From positions 434,001 through 498,000 of the forward strand of contig NZ_NSJZ01000001.1 in NCBI RefSeq assembly GCF_002287065.1: DNA of 64,000 nucleotides, given 5' to 3'. The stretch's first letter is position 1; the number at the start of each line of letters is the position of its first letter. The position numbers and the translations under genes are program-made. The notes under the pieces are model-generated. The model had not been told where the DNA came from, did no database searches, and saw nothing but the letters and a program-made list of their open reading frames with translations. Positions 9,646-17,363 of the stretch are shown here, in pieces. This DNA comes from Paracoccus salipaludis. GTDB taxonomy: Bacteria > Pseudomonadota > Alphaproteobacteria > Rhodobacterales > Rhodobacteraceae.

Positions 9646-11223
9646 TCAGTGCGAATACATGCTGACGGCCTTGGTGTCGGCGTCCGGGGCGGTCTTCTCG
9701 CGCCGCACCTTCAGGCGGTTCAGCGCGCCGACATAGGCCTTGACCGAGGCAAGGATCGTGTCGGTGTCCGCCGCCTGGCCGGTGGCGATGCGGCCGTCCT
9801 CCTCCATCCGCACGCTGACGGTGGCCTGCGCGTCGGTCCCCTCGGTCACGGCATGGACCTGGTAGAGCTGCAGCATGCCATGGTGGTCGAACATCGCGTC
9901 CACCGCGTTGAAGGCCGCGTCCACGGGGCCGTCGCCCTGGCGGGTCTCGGTGCGCACCTCGCCGCCCACGGACATGGTGAGGGTCGCCATCGCGGGCTCG
10001 CCGCCGCCGCAGACGACGCGCAGCTTCCTGACCTGCAGATAGTCGTTTTCCGTATTGGCGGCGCTGTCCTGCATCAGCGCGATCAGGTCGTCGTCATAGA
10101 CCTCCTTCTTGCGGTCAGCGAGCGCCTTGAACCGCACGAAGATGTCTTTCAGCTGGTTGTCCCCCACCTCATAGCCCAGGTCGGCCAGCTTGGCGCGCAG
10201 GGCCGCGCGGCCCGAGTGCTTGCCCATGACCAGCGAGGTTTCGGACAGGCCGACGTCCTCGGGGCGCATGATCTCGAAGGTTTCGGCGTTCTTCAGCATC
10301 CCGTCCTGATGGATGCCGGATTCATGGGCAAAGGCGTTCTTGCCGACGATGGCCTTGTTGAACTGGACCGGGAAGCCCGAAACCTGCGCCACGCGGCGCG
10401 AGATGCCCATGATCTTGCGGGAATCGACGCCGGTGGTGAAGGGCATGATGTCGTGGCGCACCTTCAGCGCCATCACGACCTCCTCCAGCGCGGTGTTGCC
10501 CGCGCGCTCGCCCAGCCCGTTGATGGTGCATTCGATCTGGCGCGCGCCCGCCTCGACGGCGGCCAGGCTGTTCGCCGTCGCCATGCCCAGGTCGTTGTGG
10601 CAGTGGGTGGCGAAGATGATCCCGTCGGCGCCCGGCACCCGTTCCAGCAGCATGCGGATCAGCGCGGCCGATTCGCGCGGCGCGGTGTAGCCCACGGTGT
10701 CGGGGATGTTGATGGTCGTGGCGCCCGCCCTGATGGCGATTTCCACCACGCGGCACAGGTAGTCGTGTTCGGTCCGCGTGGCGTCCATGGGCGACCACTG
10801 CACGTCCTCGCACAGGTTGCGGGCGTGGGTCACCGTCTGGTGGATGCGGTCGGCCATCTCGTCCATGGTCAGGTTCGGGATGGCGCGGTGCAGCGGCGAG
10901 GTGCCGATGAAGGTGTGGATGCGCGGGCGGCGGGCATGGCGCACGGCCTCCCACGCCCGGTCGATGTCGGGGATCTGGGCACGGGCGAGGCCGCAGATCA
11001 CGGCATTCTGCGAGGCCTTGGCGATGTCGCTGACGGCGGCGAAGTCGCCTTCGGACGCGATGGGAAAGCCCGCCTCGATGATGTCCACGCCCATTTCGTC
11101 CAGCATCTGGGCGATTTCCAGCTTTTCGGCATGGGACATGGTGGCGCCGGGCGACTGCTCGCCGTCGCGCAGGGTGGTGTCGAAGATCAGGACGCGGTTG
11201 GGATCGCGGGTGTCGGTGCTCAT
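9646..11223 (-). CDS. leuA: 2-isopropylmalate synthase
   Basis: LeuA condenses acetyl-CoA with 2-oxoisovalerate in the first committed step of leucine biosynthesis. The 525-residue enzyme has the metal-binding and catalytic motif TTLRDGEQSPG at the N-terminus, the HCHNDLGMA motif near residue 205, and a C-terminal regulatory (LeuA dimer) domain from about residue 390 that binds leucine for feedback control. The length is usual for the bacterial enzyme. A Leu-rich leader peptide lies 75 bases upstream, so transcription or translation is probably also controlled by leucyl-tRNA supply. Confidence 0.95.
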   Translation of the reverse strand: MSTDTRDPNRVLIFDTTLRDGEQSPGATMSHAEKLEIAQMLDEMGVDIIEAGFPIASEGDFAAVSDIAKASQNAVICGLARAQIPDIDRAWEAVRHARRPRIHTFIGTSPLHRAIPNLTMDEMADRIHQTVTHARNLCEDVQWSPMDATRTEHDYLCRVVEIAIRAGATTINIPDTVGYTAPRESAALIRMLLERVPGADGIIFATHCHNDLGMATANSLAAVEAGARQIECTINGLGERAGNTALEEVVMALKVRHDIMPFTTGVDSRKIMGISRRVAQVSGFPVQFNKAIVGKNAFAHESGIHQDGMLKNAETFEIMRPEDVGLSETSLVMGKHSGRAALRAKLADLGYEVGDNQLKDIFVRFKALADRKKEVYDDDLIALMQDSAANTENDYLQVRKLRVVCGGGEPAMATLTMSVGGEVRTETRQGDGPVDAAFNAVDAMFDHHGMLQLYQVHAVTEGTDAQATVSVRMEEDGRIATGQAADTDTILASVKAYVGALNRLKVRREKTAPDADTKAVSMYSH

Positions 11224-11260
11224 GGTGCTTCTCTTTCGGCTGTGGGTCGGGGAAGCCGGG

Positions 11261-11308
11261 CGCTGCGCTGTCTCGAGCGGCGGCCCGGCAGGCCCGCTCA
11301 GCGCAGCG
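11261..11308 (-). promoter_or_regulatory. Candidate leuA attenuator structure
   Basis: A perfect 10-base inverted repeat (CGCTGCGCTG at 11261-11270, CAGCGCAGCG at 11299-11308) links the last codons and stop of the leader peptide to the leuA 5' region. The loop can itself form a GC-rich hairpin around GGCC repeats at about 11277-11296. A ribosome stalled at the Leu codons would cover or free one arm. No U-tract is evident, so whether the switch ends transcription or hides the ribosome-binding site cannot be decided from sequence. Confidence 0.6.
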
Positions 11309-11402
11309 TAAGAAGCAGCAGACCGCGGAGGTTCACGACGAAGCGGGCACCGGGCTGTGCGCCGGTGTCATGCGTCGTGGCCAGGGGCAGGGTCCGCGTC
11401 AT
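11298..11402 (-). CDS. leuA leader peptide
   Basis: A 34-codon frame upstream of leuA encodes a peptide beginning MTRTLPLATT and ending GLLLLTLR before TGA, with five Leu codons among the last six residues before the final Arg. Dense codons for the pathway product at the end of a short leader are the hallmark of ribosome-mediated attenuation. It lies 75 bases before the leuA ATG in the same direction. Such leaders are known upstream of leuA in several alphaproteobacteria; here the call is made from codon content and position. Confidence 0.85.
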   Translation of the reverse strand: MTRTLPLATTHDTGAQPGARFVVNLRGLLLLTLR

Positions 11403-11459
11403 GGGGGCGACTATACGCGCCGCGCCGCGCTTGAAAAGAGGCAAGCGCGGCTTTTCGCC

Positions 11460-11897
11460 TCAGCCCCGCTTTGGCCCCCAGGCGCCGATCCTCGGGAAGT
11501 CGATCTTGGGGCAGCGGTTCTGAACAACGGTGACGCCGGCGGCGCGCGCCTTTTCGGCCGCGCCCTCGTGCATGACGCCGATCTGCATCCAGACGGTCTT
11601 CAGCCCGGGCAGGGCCTTCAGGGCCTCGTCCACCACGGCGGGCACCGATTCCGAGCGGCGGAAGATGTCCACCATGTCCACCGATTCGCCCTCGGGGATG
11701 TCCGAGAGGGTGGCGTAGGTCGTTTCTCCCAGGATCGTTTCGCCGGCATGGCCGGGGTTCACGGGGATGATGCGATAGCCCATGTCCTGCAGGAAACGTG
11801 CGACGCCGTGGCTGGGCCGATCTGCCTTGGGCGACAGCCCAACCACAGCAATCGTGCGTGTTTCGGCGGCAATCCGCGCGATGTCGGGGTGGGTCAT
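11460..11897 (-). CDS. CoA-binding domain protein (YccU-like)
   Basis: The 145-residue protein is a stand-alone CoA-binding (Rossmann) domain. The dinucleotide-type loop IAVVGLSPKADRPS near residue 17, the segment IIPVNPG and the C-terminal VVQNRCPKIDFPR motif are typical of this family. Biochemical function is not established for most members. It begins just after a strong terminator belonging to the upstream minus-strand gene, so it needs its own promoter in a region of under 50 bases, or is reached by read-through. Confidence 0.85.
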   Translation of the reverse strand: MTHPDIARIAAETRTIAVVGLSPKADRPSHGVARFLQDMGYRIIPVNPGHAGETILGETTYATLSDIPEGESVDMVDIFRRSESVPAVVDEALKALPGLKTVWMQIGVMHEGAAEKARAAGVTVVQNRCPKIDFPRIGAWGPKRG

Positions 11898-11943
11898 GCT
11901 GTCCTCTTGGAAACCGTGCTTGCGCTGTGGCAGTTATCCCTGC

Positions 11944-11975
11944 AAAGAAAAAGCGCCCGGTCGGGGACCGGGCGC
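11944..11975 (-). terminator. Rho-independent terminator
   Basis: A perfect 10-base stem (GCGCCCGGTC / GACCGGGCGC) with a three-base loop is followed on the minus strand by TTTTTCTTT. It should end transcription arriving from the YHS-domain gene upstream, or a small RNA in 11944-12090. Confidence 0.85.
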
Positions 11976-12002
11976 AAGTCGCGGAACGAGGGACAGTGAT
12001 CT

Positions 12003-12029
12003 GAACGTGACCGTTCCGTGGTCAGGTTC
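12003..12029 (-). other. Stem-loop upstream of the terminator
   Basis: GAACGTGACC and GGTCAGGTTC form a 10-base imperfect stem (one mismatch) around a seven-base loop. With the terminator 28 bases downstream, it makes a two-hairpin RNA 3' end, either the 3' untranslated region of the YHS gene or a small regulatory RNA. Confidence 0.5.
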
Positions 12030-12090
12030 ATGATGTAAATGTGCACCAATCCGCGAAAGTTCCAACCTCCTCGCGAAAACGTGAAGATTT

Positions 12091-12585
12091 TTACTGCCGA
12101 AGGCGTTTCCAGTTCGCGGTCGCCTTCTTGAGCACGCCCGCCGGATCATCGTTCAGCCGGCGTCGCGCAGCGGGGGAACTGGTCAGATACAGCGTGTGGT
12201 TGATGACCACGAACTGGTCCGGCTGACCGGGCTGCCGTTGGCCACCAGACAGGGCAACCGGGCAGTTGCCCTTGAAGGCGGGGGCATAGACACGCGGGTT
12301 GGCCTCGAAGGTCGCGCGATTCGCCTCGTTGGCGAAGCGCCACTCCTGTCCCTTCCAGTGGGTCGAGATGGCGGGATCGCCTCCCACCGGACGCCCCGTG
12401 TCGCGCAGGCTCACCGCGTCCATCCCTCCCAGCGCGGCGGATTGCGCCTGCGCCGGGGCCATCGACAGGGTGGCAAGGGCAGCGGCCAGCAGGAACAGCC
12501 CAAGAAGAGCCGAGCAGGTCCGCTGAAAGGCGGCACGACCCCCGACCGCGAGAGGGAACCGGGAAAGATGAACAACCGATGACAT
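12091..12585 (-). CDS. Secreted YHS-domain family protein
   Basis: The 164-residue product has an N-terminal signal sequence (hydrophobic stretch LLGLFLLAAALATL, probable cleavage after AQAQ near residue 48) and a mature part of about 115 residues resembling YHS-domain proteins: GGMDAVSL, then WKGQEWRFANEANRATFEANPR and YAPAFKGNC. YHS domains are small modules linked to metal handling, but the role of the exported members is not known. The start at 12585 was preferred over 12636 because it puts the signal peptide near the N-terminus. Confidence 0.7.
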   Translation of the reverse strand: MSSVVHLSRFPLAVGGRAAFQRTCSALLGLFLLAAALATLSMAPAQAQSAALGGMDAVSLRDTGRPVGGDPAISTHWKGQEWRFANEANRATFEANPRVYAPAFKGNCPVALSGGQRQPGQPDQFVVINHTLYLTSSPAARRRLNDDPAGVLKKATANWKRLRQ

Positions 12586-12681
12586 GAGGCCGATGTCGCA
12601 CCGCCGATTGGCCCGCGCAACGCCGGATCGCCGCAACGTGACCCCTCGTGCGGCGCGGCCGCAACACTCACCGGAACGCGA

Positions 12682-13497
12682 TCAACCTGTGCTTGCAGCG
12701 TAAAGCGCGACCGCCGCCGCATTCGACACGTTGAGCGAGCCGAAGTCCGCGGCAAAGGGAATCCGCACCACCTGGTCGCAGGTTTCCAGCGTCTTTTCCC
12801 GCAGCCCGGGCCCCTCGGCCCCCAGCACGAGGCAGAGAGCGCGACCCTTCAGCCCTTCCAGCGCCTGCGGCAGCGTGACCTGTCCGGTCCCGTCCAGTCC
12901 GAGGACGGTGTAGCCCATCGCCTTCAGCTCGGTCAGCGCGTCGGCCAGGTTCGTCACGCGCAAGTAGGGCTGGCGTTCCAGCGCGCCCGAGGCCGTCTTG
13001 GCCAGCGCGCCCGTTTCCGGCGCGGCATGGCGGGCCGTGGCGATGACGGCGCGAGCGCCGAAGACCTCGGCCGAACGCAGGATGGCGCCCACGTTGTGGG
13101 GGTCCGTCACGCGGTCCAGCGCGACGACCAGCGGGCGCGATCCTTCCGCGCCGCTGGCGGCCACGTCCCCCAGCTTGCCCCAGGCCAGCGGCTTGACCTC
13201 GACCGCCGCGCCCTGGTGGACGCTGTCGGGGCCCAGCGGCACCTCGCGGTCGAACACGCGGGCATCGACGATCTCGGGCGTCATGCCGGAGGCCGCGACG
13301 GCATCGGCCAGCCGGTCGGCGGCGTTGCGCGTCAGCACCAGCCGCAGCCGCGTGCGCGCGGGGTTCATCAGCGCGTCGCGCACGGCGTGCAGGCCGAACA
13401 GCCAGACCGTCTCGGCGGCGGCGGCGCGGCGGGCGCGTTCCTTGTCGATGACCCAGGCGGGCTTTTTCGTCCGGGCGGGGCGAGGGGGATTGGTCAT
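12682..13497 (-). CDS. rlmB: 23S rRNA (guanosine-2'-O-)-methyltransferase RlmB
   Basis: The 271-residue SpoU-class enzyme methylates the 2'-O of a guanosine in the peptidyl-transferase region of 23S rRNA. The three SPOUT motifs are clear: PHNVGAILRSAEVFGA (motif 1), LCLVLGAEGPGL (motif 2) and GSLNVSNAAAVALY (motif 3), forming the trefoil-knot SAM site. An N-terminal substrate-binding domain precedes them (WLFGLHAVRDAL). It is divergent from the tRNA-Tyr gene. Confidence 0.93.
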   Translation of the reverse strand: MTNPPRPARTKKPAWVIDKERARRAAAAETVWLFGLHAVRDALMNPARTRLRLVLTRNAADRLADAVAASGMTPEIVDARVFDREVPLGPDSVHQGAAVEVKPLAWGKLGDVAASGAEGSRPLVVALDRVTDPHNVGAILRSAEVFGARAVIATARHAAPETGALAKTASGALERQPYLRVTNLADALTELKAMGYTVLGLDGTGQVTLPQALEGLKGRALCLVLGAEGPGLREKTLETCDQVVRIPFAADFGSLNVSNAAAVALYAASTG

Positions 13498-13607
13498 GGA
13501 AACTCCTGTCCCGCAGGCAGATGCGACGGCGAAGTGCAGGATGCAAGCAAAGCGCGTTCGGAACCGCTTGACCAGCGCCCGGACGGCGGCTAATCACCCC
13601 CGGCGTC

Positions 13608-13691
13608 GGGCGACGTGCTGCAAGGTGCGGCAGCGGACTGTAACTCCGCCGGGGAGACCCATGCCTGGTTCGATTCCAGGGTCGCCCACCA
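13608..13691 (+). tRNA. tRNA-Tyr (GTA)
   Basis: The sequence folds as a class II tRNA: a perfect seven-base acceptor stem (GGGCGAC / GTCGCCC), a perfect five-base anticodon stem with loop CTGTAAC giving anticodon GTA, a variable arm with stem GGG/CCC, and a T arm CCTGG/CCAGG with loop TTCGATT. ACCA is encoded at the 3' end. The D arm is short and has an enlarged loop containing GG. The long variable arm agrees with bacterial tRNA-Tyr. Confidence 0.88.
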
Positions 13692-13745
13692 CTCCCCAAC
13701 ATGCCGGGAAGATGGTGGTCACTGACCGCTGACTTGGGGGCGCAG

Positions 13746-14936
13746 ATGACCGGAAAGCCTGATCCGAACAGCCGCGAGGCTGAACGCGAGGCCCGCAAGG
13801 CCCAGCGCATCGCCGAACGCGAGGCGCGCAAGGCCCAGCGCATCGCCGCGCGGCAGGCCGAACGGGCCGCCCGCGCCAAACCTGCGCGCGGGAAGGGCGT
13901 TGCTTTCTCCACGACCGAATCGCCCGGCAGCGCCGGGACGGCGCAGCCGCAGGCGGATTTCGACATCCTGATCGTCGCGCAGGGCGGCGGCATCGACCGG
14001 CAGGCCGCCATCCTCGCCGCCAGCCTGCGCCGCAACGCGCCCGGCTTCCGCGGCCGCCTGATCGTCGCCGAGCCGCAGCCCGGGGGCGCCTGGTCGGGCA
14101 GCGATCCCCGGATGTCGCCCCGGGCCCGCGCTGCGCTCGAGGCCTTCGGCGCCGAGATCCGCCCCCTCGTCGCCCGAGACTTCGGCCGCAGCTATCCCCA
14201 TGGCAACAAGATCGAGGCGCTGGCGCTGCTGGACCCCGGCCGGCCCTTCCTGTTCCTGGACAGCGACACGCTGATCCTGGGCAAGATCGGCGCGCTGCCG
14301 TTCGATTTCACGCGGCCCTCGGCGTCGATGCGGCGCGAGGGAAGCTGGCCGCAGCCCCCCGCCTACCGCCAGACCTACGAGTCGATCTGGCGTTCGCTTT
14401 ACGACCGCTTCGGGCTGGAGATGGAGGGCTCGCTGGACCTGTCTCAGCCCGACGAGCATTGGGAACGTTTCCTTTACTTCAACGCCGGCTGGTTCTTCGG
14501 CGCCGACGGTCCCGAGTTCGGCCGCCGCTTCCGCGACTGGGCCGTGGCCGTGCGGGACGATCCGGGCGAGGCGCTGGCCTGCCAGTCGCTCGACCCCTGG
14601 CTCGACCAGGTCGTGCTGCCGCTGGTGATCCACAGCTTCGGCGGGGGGCGCCCGGCTTCCGGGCTTGCGGGCCTGGACGGCGACGTGACGTGGCACTACC
14701 GCAACCTGCCGCTGCTTTACGCGCGCGGTCCCAGGCGCGCCATCGACGAGCTCGAGGCGATTGCCGCGCTGCCCGAGATCGCGCCCTTGCTGTCGGGCTG
14801 GACGGCGGCCGAGCGGCTGATCCGCGCGGGCCAGGGGCGCGCCACGATCCGCCCCATGTTCGCGGACTATCCGCCGCACGCGCCCGAGCGCGGCATCCGC
14901 AAGCGGCTGAAGCAGGCGGAACTCTGGCTGGACTGA
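13746..14936 (+). CDS. Glycosyltransferase-like protein with charged N-terminal repeat
   Basis: The 396-residue protein has two parts. Residues 1-50 are a charged helix containing two copies of EREARKAQRIA encoded by a 33-base tandem repeat. The rest looks like a GT-A type glycosyltransferase: DFDILIVAQGG opens the fold, HGNKIEALALL and the acidic FLFLDSDTLIL (a DxD-like metal site) follow, and NAGWFFGA and HYRNLPLLY lie further on. No signal peptide is visible. Substrate is unknown. It follows tRNA-Tyr and precedes hisB with a gap of about 100 bases. Confidence 0.6.
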   Translation: MTGKPDPNSREAEREARKAQRIAEREARKAQRIAARQAERAARAKPARGKGVAFSTTESPGSAGTAQPQADFDILIVAQGGGIDRQAAILAASLRRNAPGFRGRLIVAEPQPGGAWSGSDPRMSPRARAALEAFGAEIRPLVARDFGRSYPHGNKIEALALLDPGRPFLFLDSDTLILGKIGALPFDFTRPSASMRREGSWPQPPAYRQTYESIWRSLYDRFGLEMEGSLDLSQPDEHWERFLYFNAGWFFGADGPEFGRRFRDWAVAVRDDPGEALACQSLDPWLDQVVLPLVIHSFGGGRPASGLAGLDGDVTWHYRNLPLLYARGPRRAIDELEAIAALPEIAPLLSGWTAAERLIRAGQGRATIRPMFADYPPHAPERGIRKRLKQAELWLD

Positions 14937-15032
14937 CCGGCCGTCCCGGACGTTGCGCCGCGAAGGGCGCGCCGTTGCGCCCGCACCCCCTGTTGGGCTA
15001 AGCCGGGCCGTCCTTGGACAAGGAGCCTTCCC

Positions 15033-15638
15033 ATGCCCGACACCGATCCCGCCCGCCGCGCCACAGTCAGCCGCAAGACGGCGGAAACCGACATAACGGT
15101 GACAATCGATCTGGACGGACGTGGCCGGTCCCGCAGCAGGACCGGCGTGGGCTTCTTCGACCACATGATCGACCAGCTGGCCCGACATTCGCTGATCGAC
15201 ATCGACCTTCAGGCCACGGGCGACCTGCATATCGACGACCACCACACGGTCGAGGATTGCGGCATCGCGCTGGGGCAGGCGCTGACGAAGGCGCTGGGCG
15301 CCAAGCGCGGCATCCGCCGCTATGGCAGCTTCCACCTTGCGATGGACGACGCGCTGATCCGCGCGGCGCTGGACCTGTCGGGGCGGCCCTTCCTTGTCTG
15401 GAACGTGGACTTTCCGGCACAGAAGATCGGCACCTTCGACACCGAACTGGTGCGCGAGTTCTTCCAGGCCCTGTCCACCCACGGCGGCATCACCCTGCAT
15501 GTGGACCGCCTGCACGGGCTGAACGCGCATCACATCGCGGAAGCGAGTTTCAAGGCCGTGGCCCGCGCCCTGCGCGAGGCGGTCGAAGCCGACCCCCGAA
15601 TGGAGGGCGAGCTGCCCTCGACCAAGGGGGCCCTGTAG
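15033..15638 (+). CDS. hisB: Imidazoleglycerol-phosphate dehydratase
   Basis: HisB catalyses the dehydration of imidazoleglycerol phosphate in histidine biosynthesis. The 201-residue monofunctional enzyme has the Mn-binding His motifs [16 protein letters not shown] and [17 protein letters not shown], and the second-half pair [15 protein letters not shown]. Length matches the monofunctional family. An AAGGAG ribosome-binding site lies about seven bases before the ATG. hisH follows directly with no gap. Confidence 0.96.
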   Translation: MPDTDPARRATVSRKTAETDITVTIDLDGRGRSRSRTGVGFFDHMIDQLARHSLIDIDLQATGDLHIDDHHTVEDCGIALGQALTKALGAKRGIRRYGSFHLAMDDALIRAALDLSGRPFLVWNVDFPAQKIGTFDTELVREFFQALSTHGGITLHVDRLHGLNAHHIAEASFKAVARALREAVEADPRMEGELPSTKGAL

Positions 15639-16274
15639 ATGCGCGTCGCCCTGATCGACTATGAAAGCGGCAACCTGCATTCCGCCGCCAAGGCCGTTTC
15701 GCTGGTCGGGGCGCATCGCGGGGCCGAGGTGCAGGTGACAGCGGACCCCGAGGTCGTCGCCCGCGCCGACCGGATCGTCCTGCCGGGTGACGGCGCCTTC
15801 CCCGCCTGCCGCGCCGCCTTCGAGGCCGTGCCGGGATTGCACGAGGCGCTGGAAGAGGCCGTGACGCAGCGCGGCGTTCCTTTCCTGGGCATCTGCGTGG
15901 GAATGCAGATGCTGGCGACCGAGGGGCTGGAATACCGCCCGACGCCCGGCTTCGGCTGGATCAGGGGGCGGGTCGAGCGCATCGCCCCTGATGATCCCGG
16001 CCTGAAGGTGCCGCACATGGGCTGGAACGACCTGGTCCTTCATCGCCCGCATCCGGTGCTGGACGGCGTGCCGACCGGCGGCCACGCCTATTTCGTGCAT
16101 AGCTGGCATTTCGTGACCGAGCGTCCCGAGGATCTGGTGGCCTCGGTCGATTACGGCGGACCCGTGACGGCGGTGGTGGCGCGCGACAACATCGTGGGCC
16201 TGCAGTTCCACCCCGAGAAGTCTCAGGCGCTGGGGCTGCACATCCTTGGCAACTTCCTCGACTGGCGGCCCTGA
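15639..16274 (+). CDS. hisH: Imidazole glycerol phosphate synthase, glutaminase subunit
   Basis: HisH hydrolyses glutamine and passes ammonia to HisF for closure of the imidazole ring. The 211-residue class I amidotransferase has the nucleophile elbow GICVGMQML, and the His-Glu pair in GLQFHPEKSQ completes the triad. The ATG directly abuts the hisB stop, so the two are co-translated. hisA and hisF do not follow here; the next gene is convergent. Confidence 0.95.
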   Translation: MRVALIDYESGNLHSAAKAVSLVGAHRGAEVQVTADPEVVARADRIVLPGDGAFPACRAAFEAVPGLHEALEEAVTQRGVPFLGICVGMQMLATEGLEYRPTPGFGWIRGRVERIAPDDPGLKVPHMGWNDLVLHRPHPVLDGVPTGGHAYFVHSWHFVTERPEDLVASVDYGGPVTAVVARDNIVGLQFHPEKSQALGLHILGNFLDWRP

Positions 16275-16281
16275 GGCCCGC

Positions 16282-16788
16282 CTAGTCGGGCAGGGCCCCG
16301 GCGGCCCGCACCGTATCCATGCCGCCGGGTTCCGTCGGCGCGCCGAAGCGGGCCAGCATGCGCTTCATGATCTGATCGCGCGACTGGCGATACAGCGCCA
16401 GCTTCGCTTCTCGCGCCTCGGTCAGGCCCGAGGGGTCCATGATCGGCCAGTGCTCCACCTCCAGGTGGAAATGCCGCGTCAGTTCCAGGGCCTGGTGCTT
16501 GCTGGCGGGCGTAAGGGCCACGATCAGGTCGAACTGGCCCAGGTCGTCGCCCCAGTCCCGCATCTCGTCGAAGCTGCGGGTGCGGTGGCGCGACAGTTCG
16601 ATCCCGATCTCGTGGCAGACGGCGATGGCGAAGCCGTCGATCTCCATGTCGTTGTGGACGCCTGCCGACTGGACATAGGCCTGCCGCCCGTAGAACTTCT
16701 TCATCATGCCTTCCGCCATGGGCGAGCGGATGGCGTTGTGATCGCAGCAGAACAGGACCGAGTTCGGGATGCCGGCCGTCGCTGCCAC
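16282..16788 (-). CDS. Low-molecular-weight phosphatase family protein
   Basis: The 168-residue protein belongs to the LMW protein-tyrosine phosphatase/arsenate reductase fold. The P-loop reads CDHNAIRSP, a CX5R signature that keeps the nucleophilic Cys, Asn and Arg but lacks the second Cys found in most members (CxGNxCRSP). The general-acid region reads IMDPS. The gene is five bases downstream of the UPF0262 gene and ends the murA-hisD block, converging on hisH. The substrate is unknown. Confidence 0.8.
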   Translation of the reverse strand: MAATAGIPNSVLFCCDHNAIRSPMAEGMMKKFYGRQAYVQSAGVHNDMEIDGFAIAVCHEIGIELSRHRTRSFDEMRDWGDDLGQFDLIVALTPASKHQALELTRHFHLEVEHWPIMDPSGLTEAREAKLALYRQSRDQIMKRMLARFGAPTEPGGMDTVRAAGALPD

Positions 16789-16793
16789 GGGGC

Positions 16794-17276
16794 TTATTCC
16801 GCCACCAGCGCGCAGATCAGGGTGAACAGGCGGCGCGAGGTGTCGATGTCCACCGTGGCCTTGCCGTCGAGGCGTTCCTGCAAGGTCCGGGCGCCCTCGT
16901 TGTGGATGCCGCGCCGGGCCATGTCGATGGCCTCGATCTGCGCAGGGGGCAGGCGCTTGACCGCGTCGAAATAGCTTTCGCAGATCTGGAAGTAATCCTT
17001 CACCACCTGCCGGAAGGGCCCCATCGACAGGTGGAACTCGGCCAGCCTTTCGCCCCCTTCCGAGGACAGTTCGAACACCAGCCGCCGGTCGCGCACCGCC
17101 AGAAGCAGCGCATAGGGGCCGCTGGGCGCGGGCTGTTCGGGGCGGCCGGGCAGCGCGAGGCTGTTGTCCTCGAGCAGGTCGAAGATGGCGACGCGGCGCT
17201 CCTGCTCCATCTCGGGCGTGGCCGGGGGCAGGGCGGAGTCGTCGATCTCGACCCGGATCAGGCGGTCGGTTGTCAC
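16794..17276 (-). CDS. UPF0262 family protein
   Basis: The 160-residue protein matches the uncharacterised UPF0262 family, which in alphaproteobacteria is usually found between hisD and a low-molecular-weight phosphatase, as here. Recognisable stretches are IRVEIDDSALPPATPEMEQE near the N-terminus and SMGPFRQVVKDYFQICESYF near residue 100. No catalytic motif, signal peptide or membrane segment is visible. Function is unknown. Confidence 0.82.
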   Translation of the reverse strand: MTTDRLIRVEIDDSALPPATPEMEQERRVAIFDLLEDNSLALPGRPEQPAPSGPYALLLAVRDRRLVFELSSEGGERLAEFHLSMGPFRQVVKDYFQICESYFDAVKRLPPAQIEAIDMARRGIHNEGARTLQERLDGKATVDIDTSRRLFTLICALVAE

Positions 17277-17363
17277 TGGACGAGCCCCCCTTGGCTGGCG
17301 CTGCCGCTTTCGGCGGCTGCCACGATCACGGCAAGCGCCGGATCATTCAAGCGGAAAGGCGGC

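Noticed and set aside
9646..11223. Plus-strand frame of 630 codons across leuA
   Set aside because: Antisense shadow; leuA has full catalytic motifs and a leader on the minus strand.
11894..12031. 45-codon minus-strand frame ending at the CoA-binding gene start (ATGA overlap)
   Set aside because: It contains a strong Rho-independent terminator inside the frame and lacks a close ribosome-binding site, so translation is unlikely.
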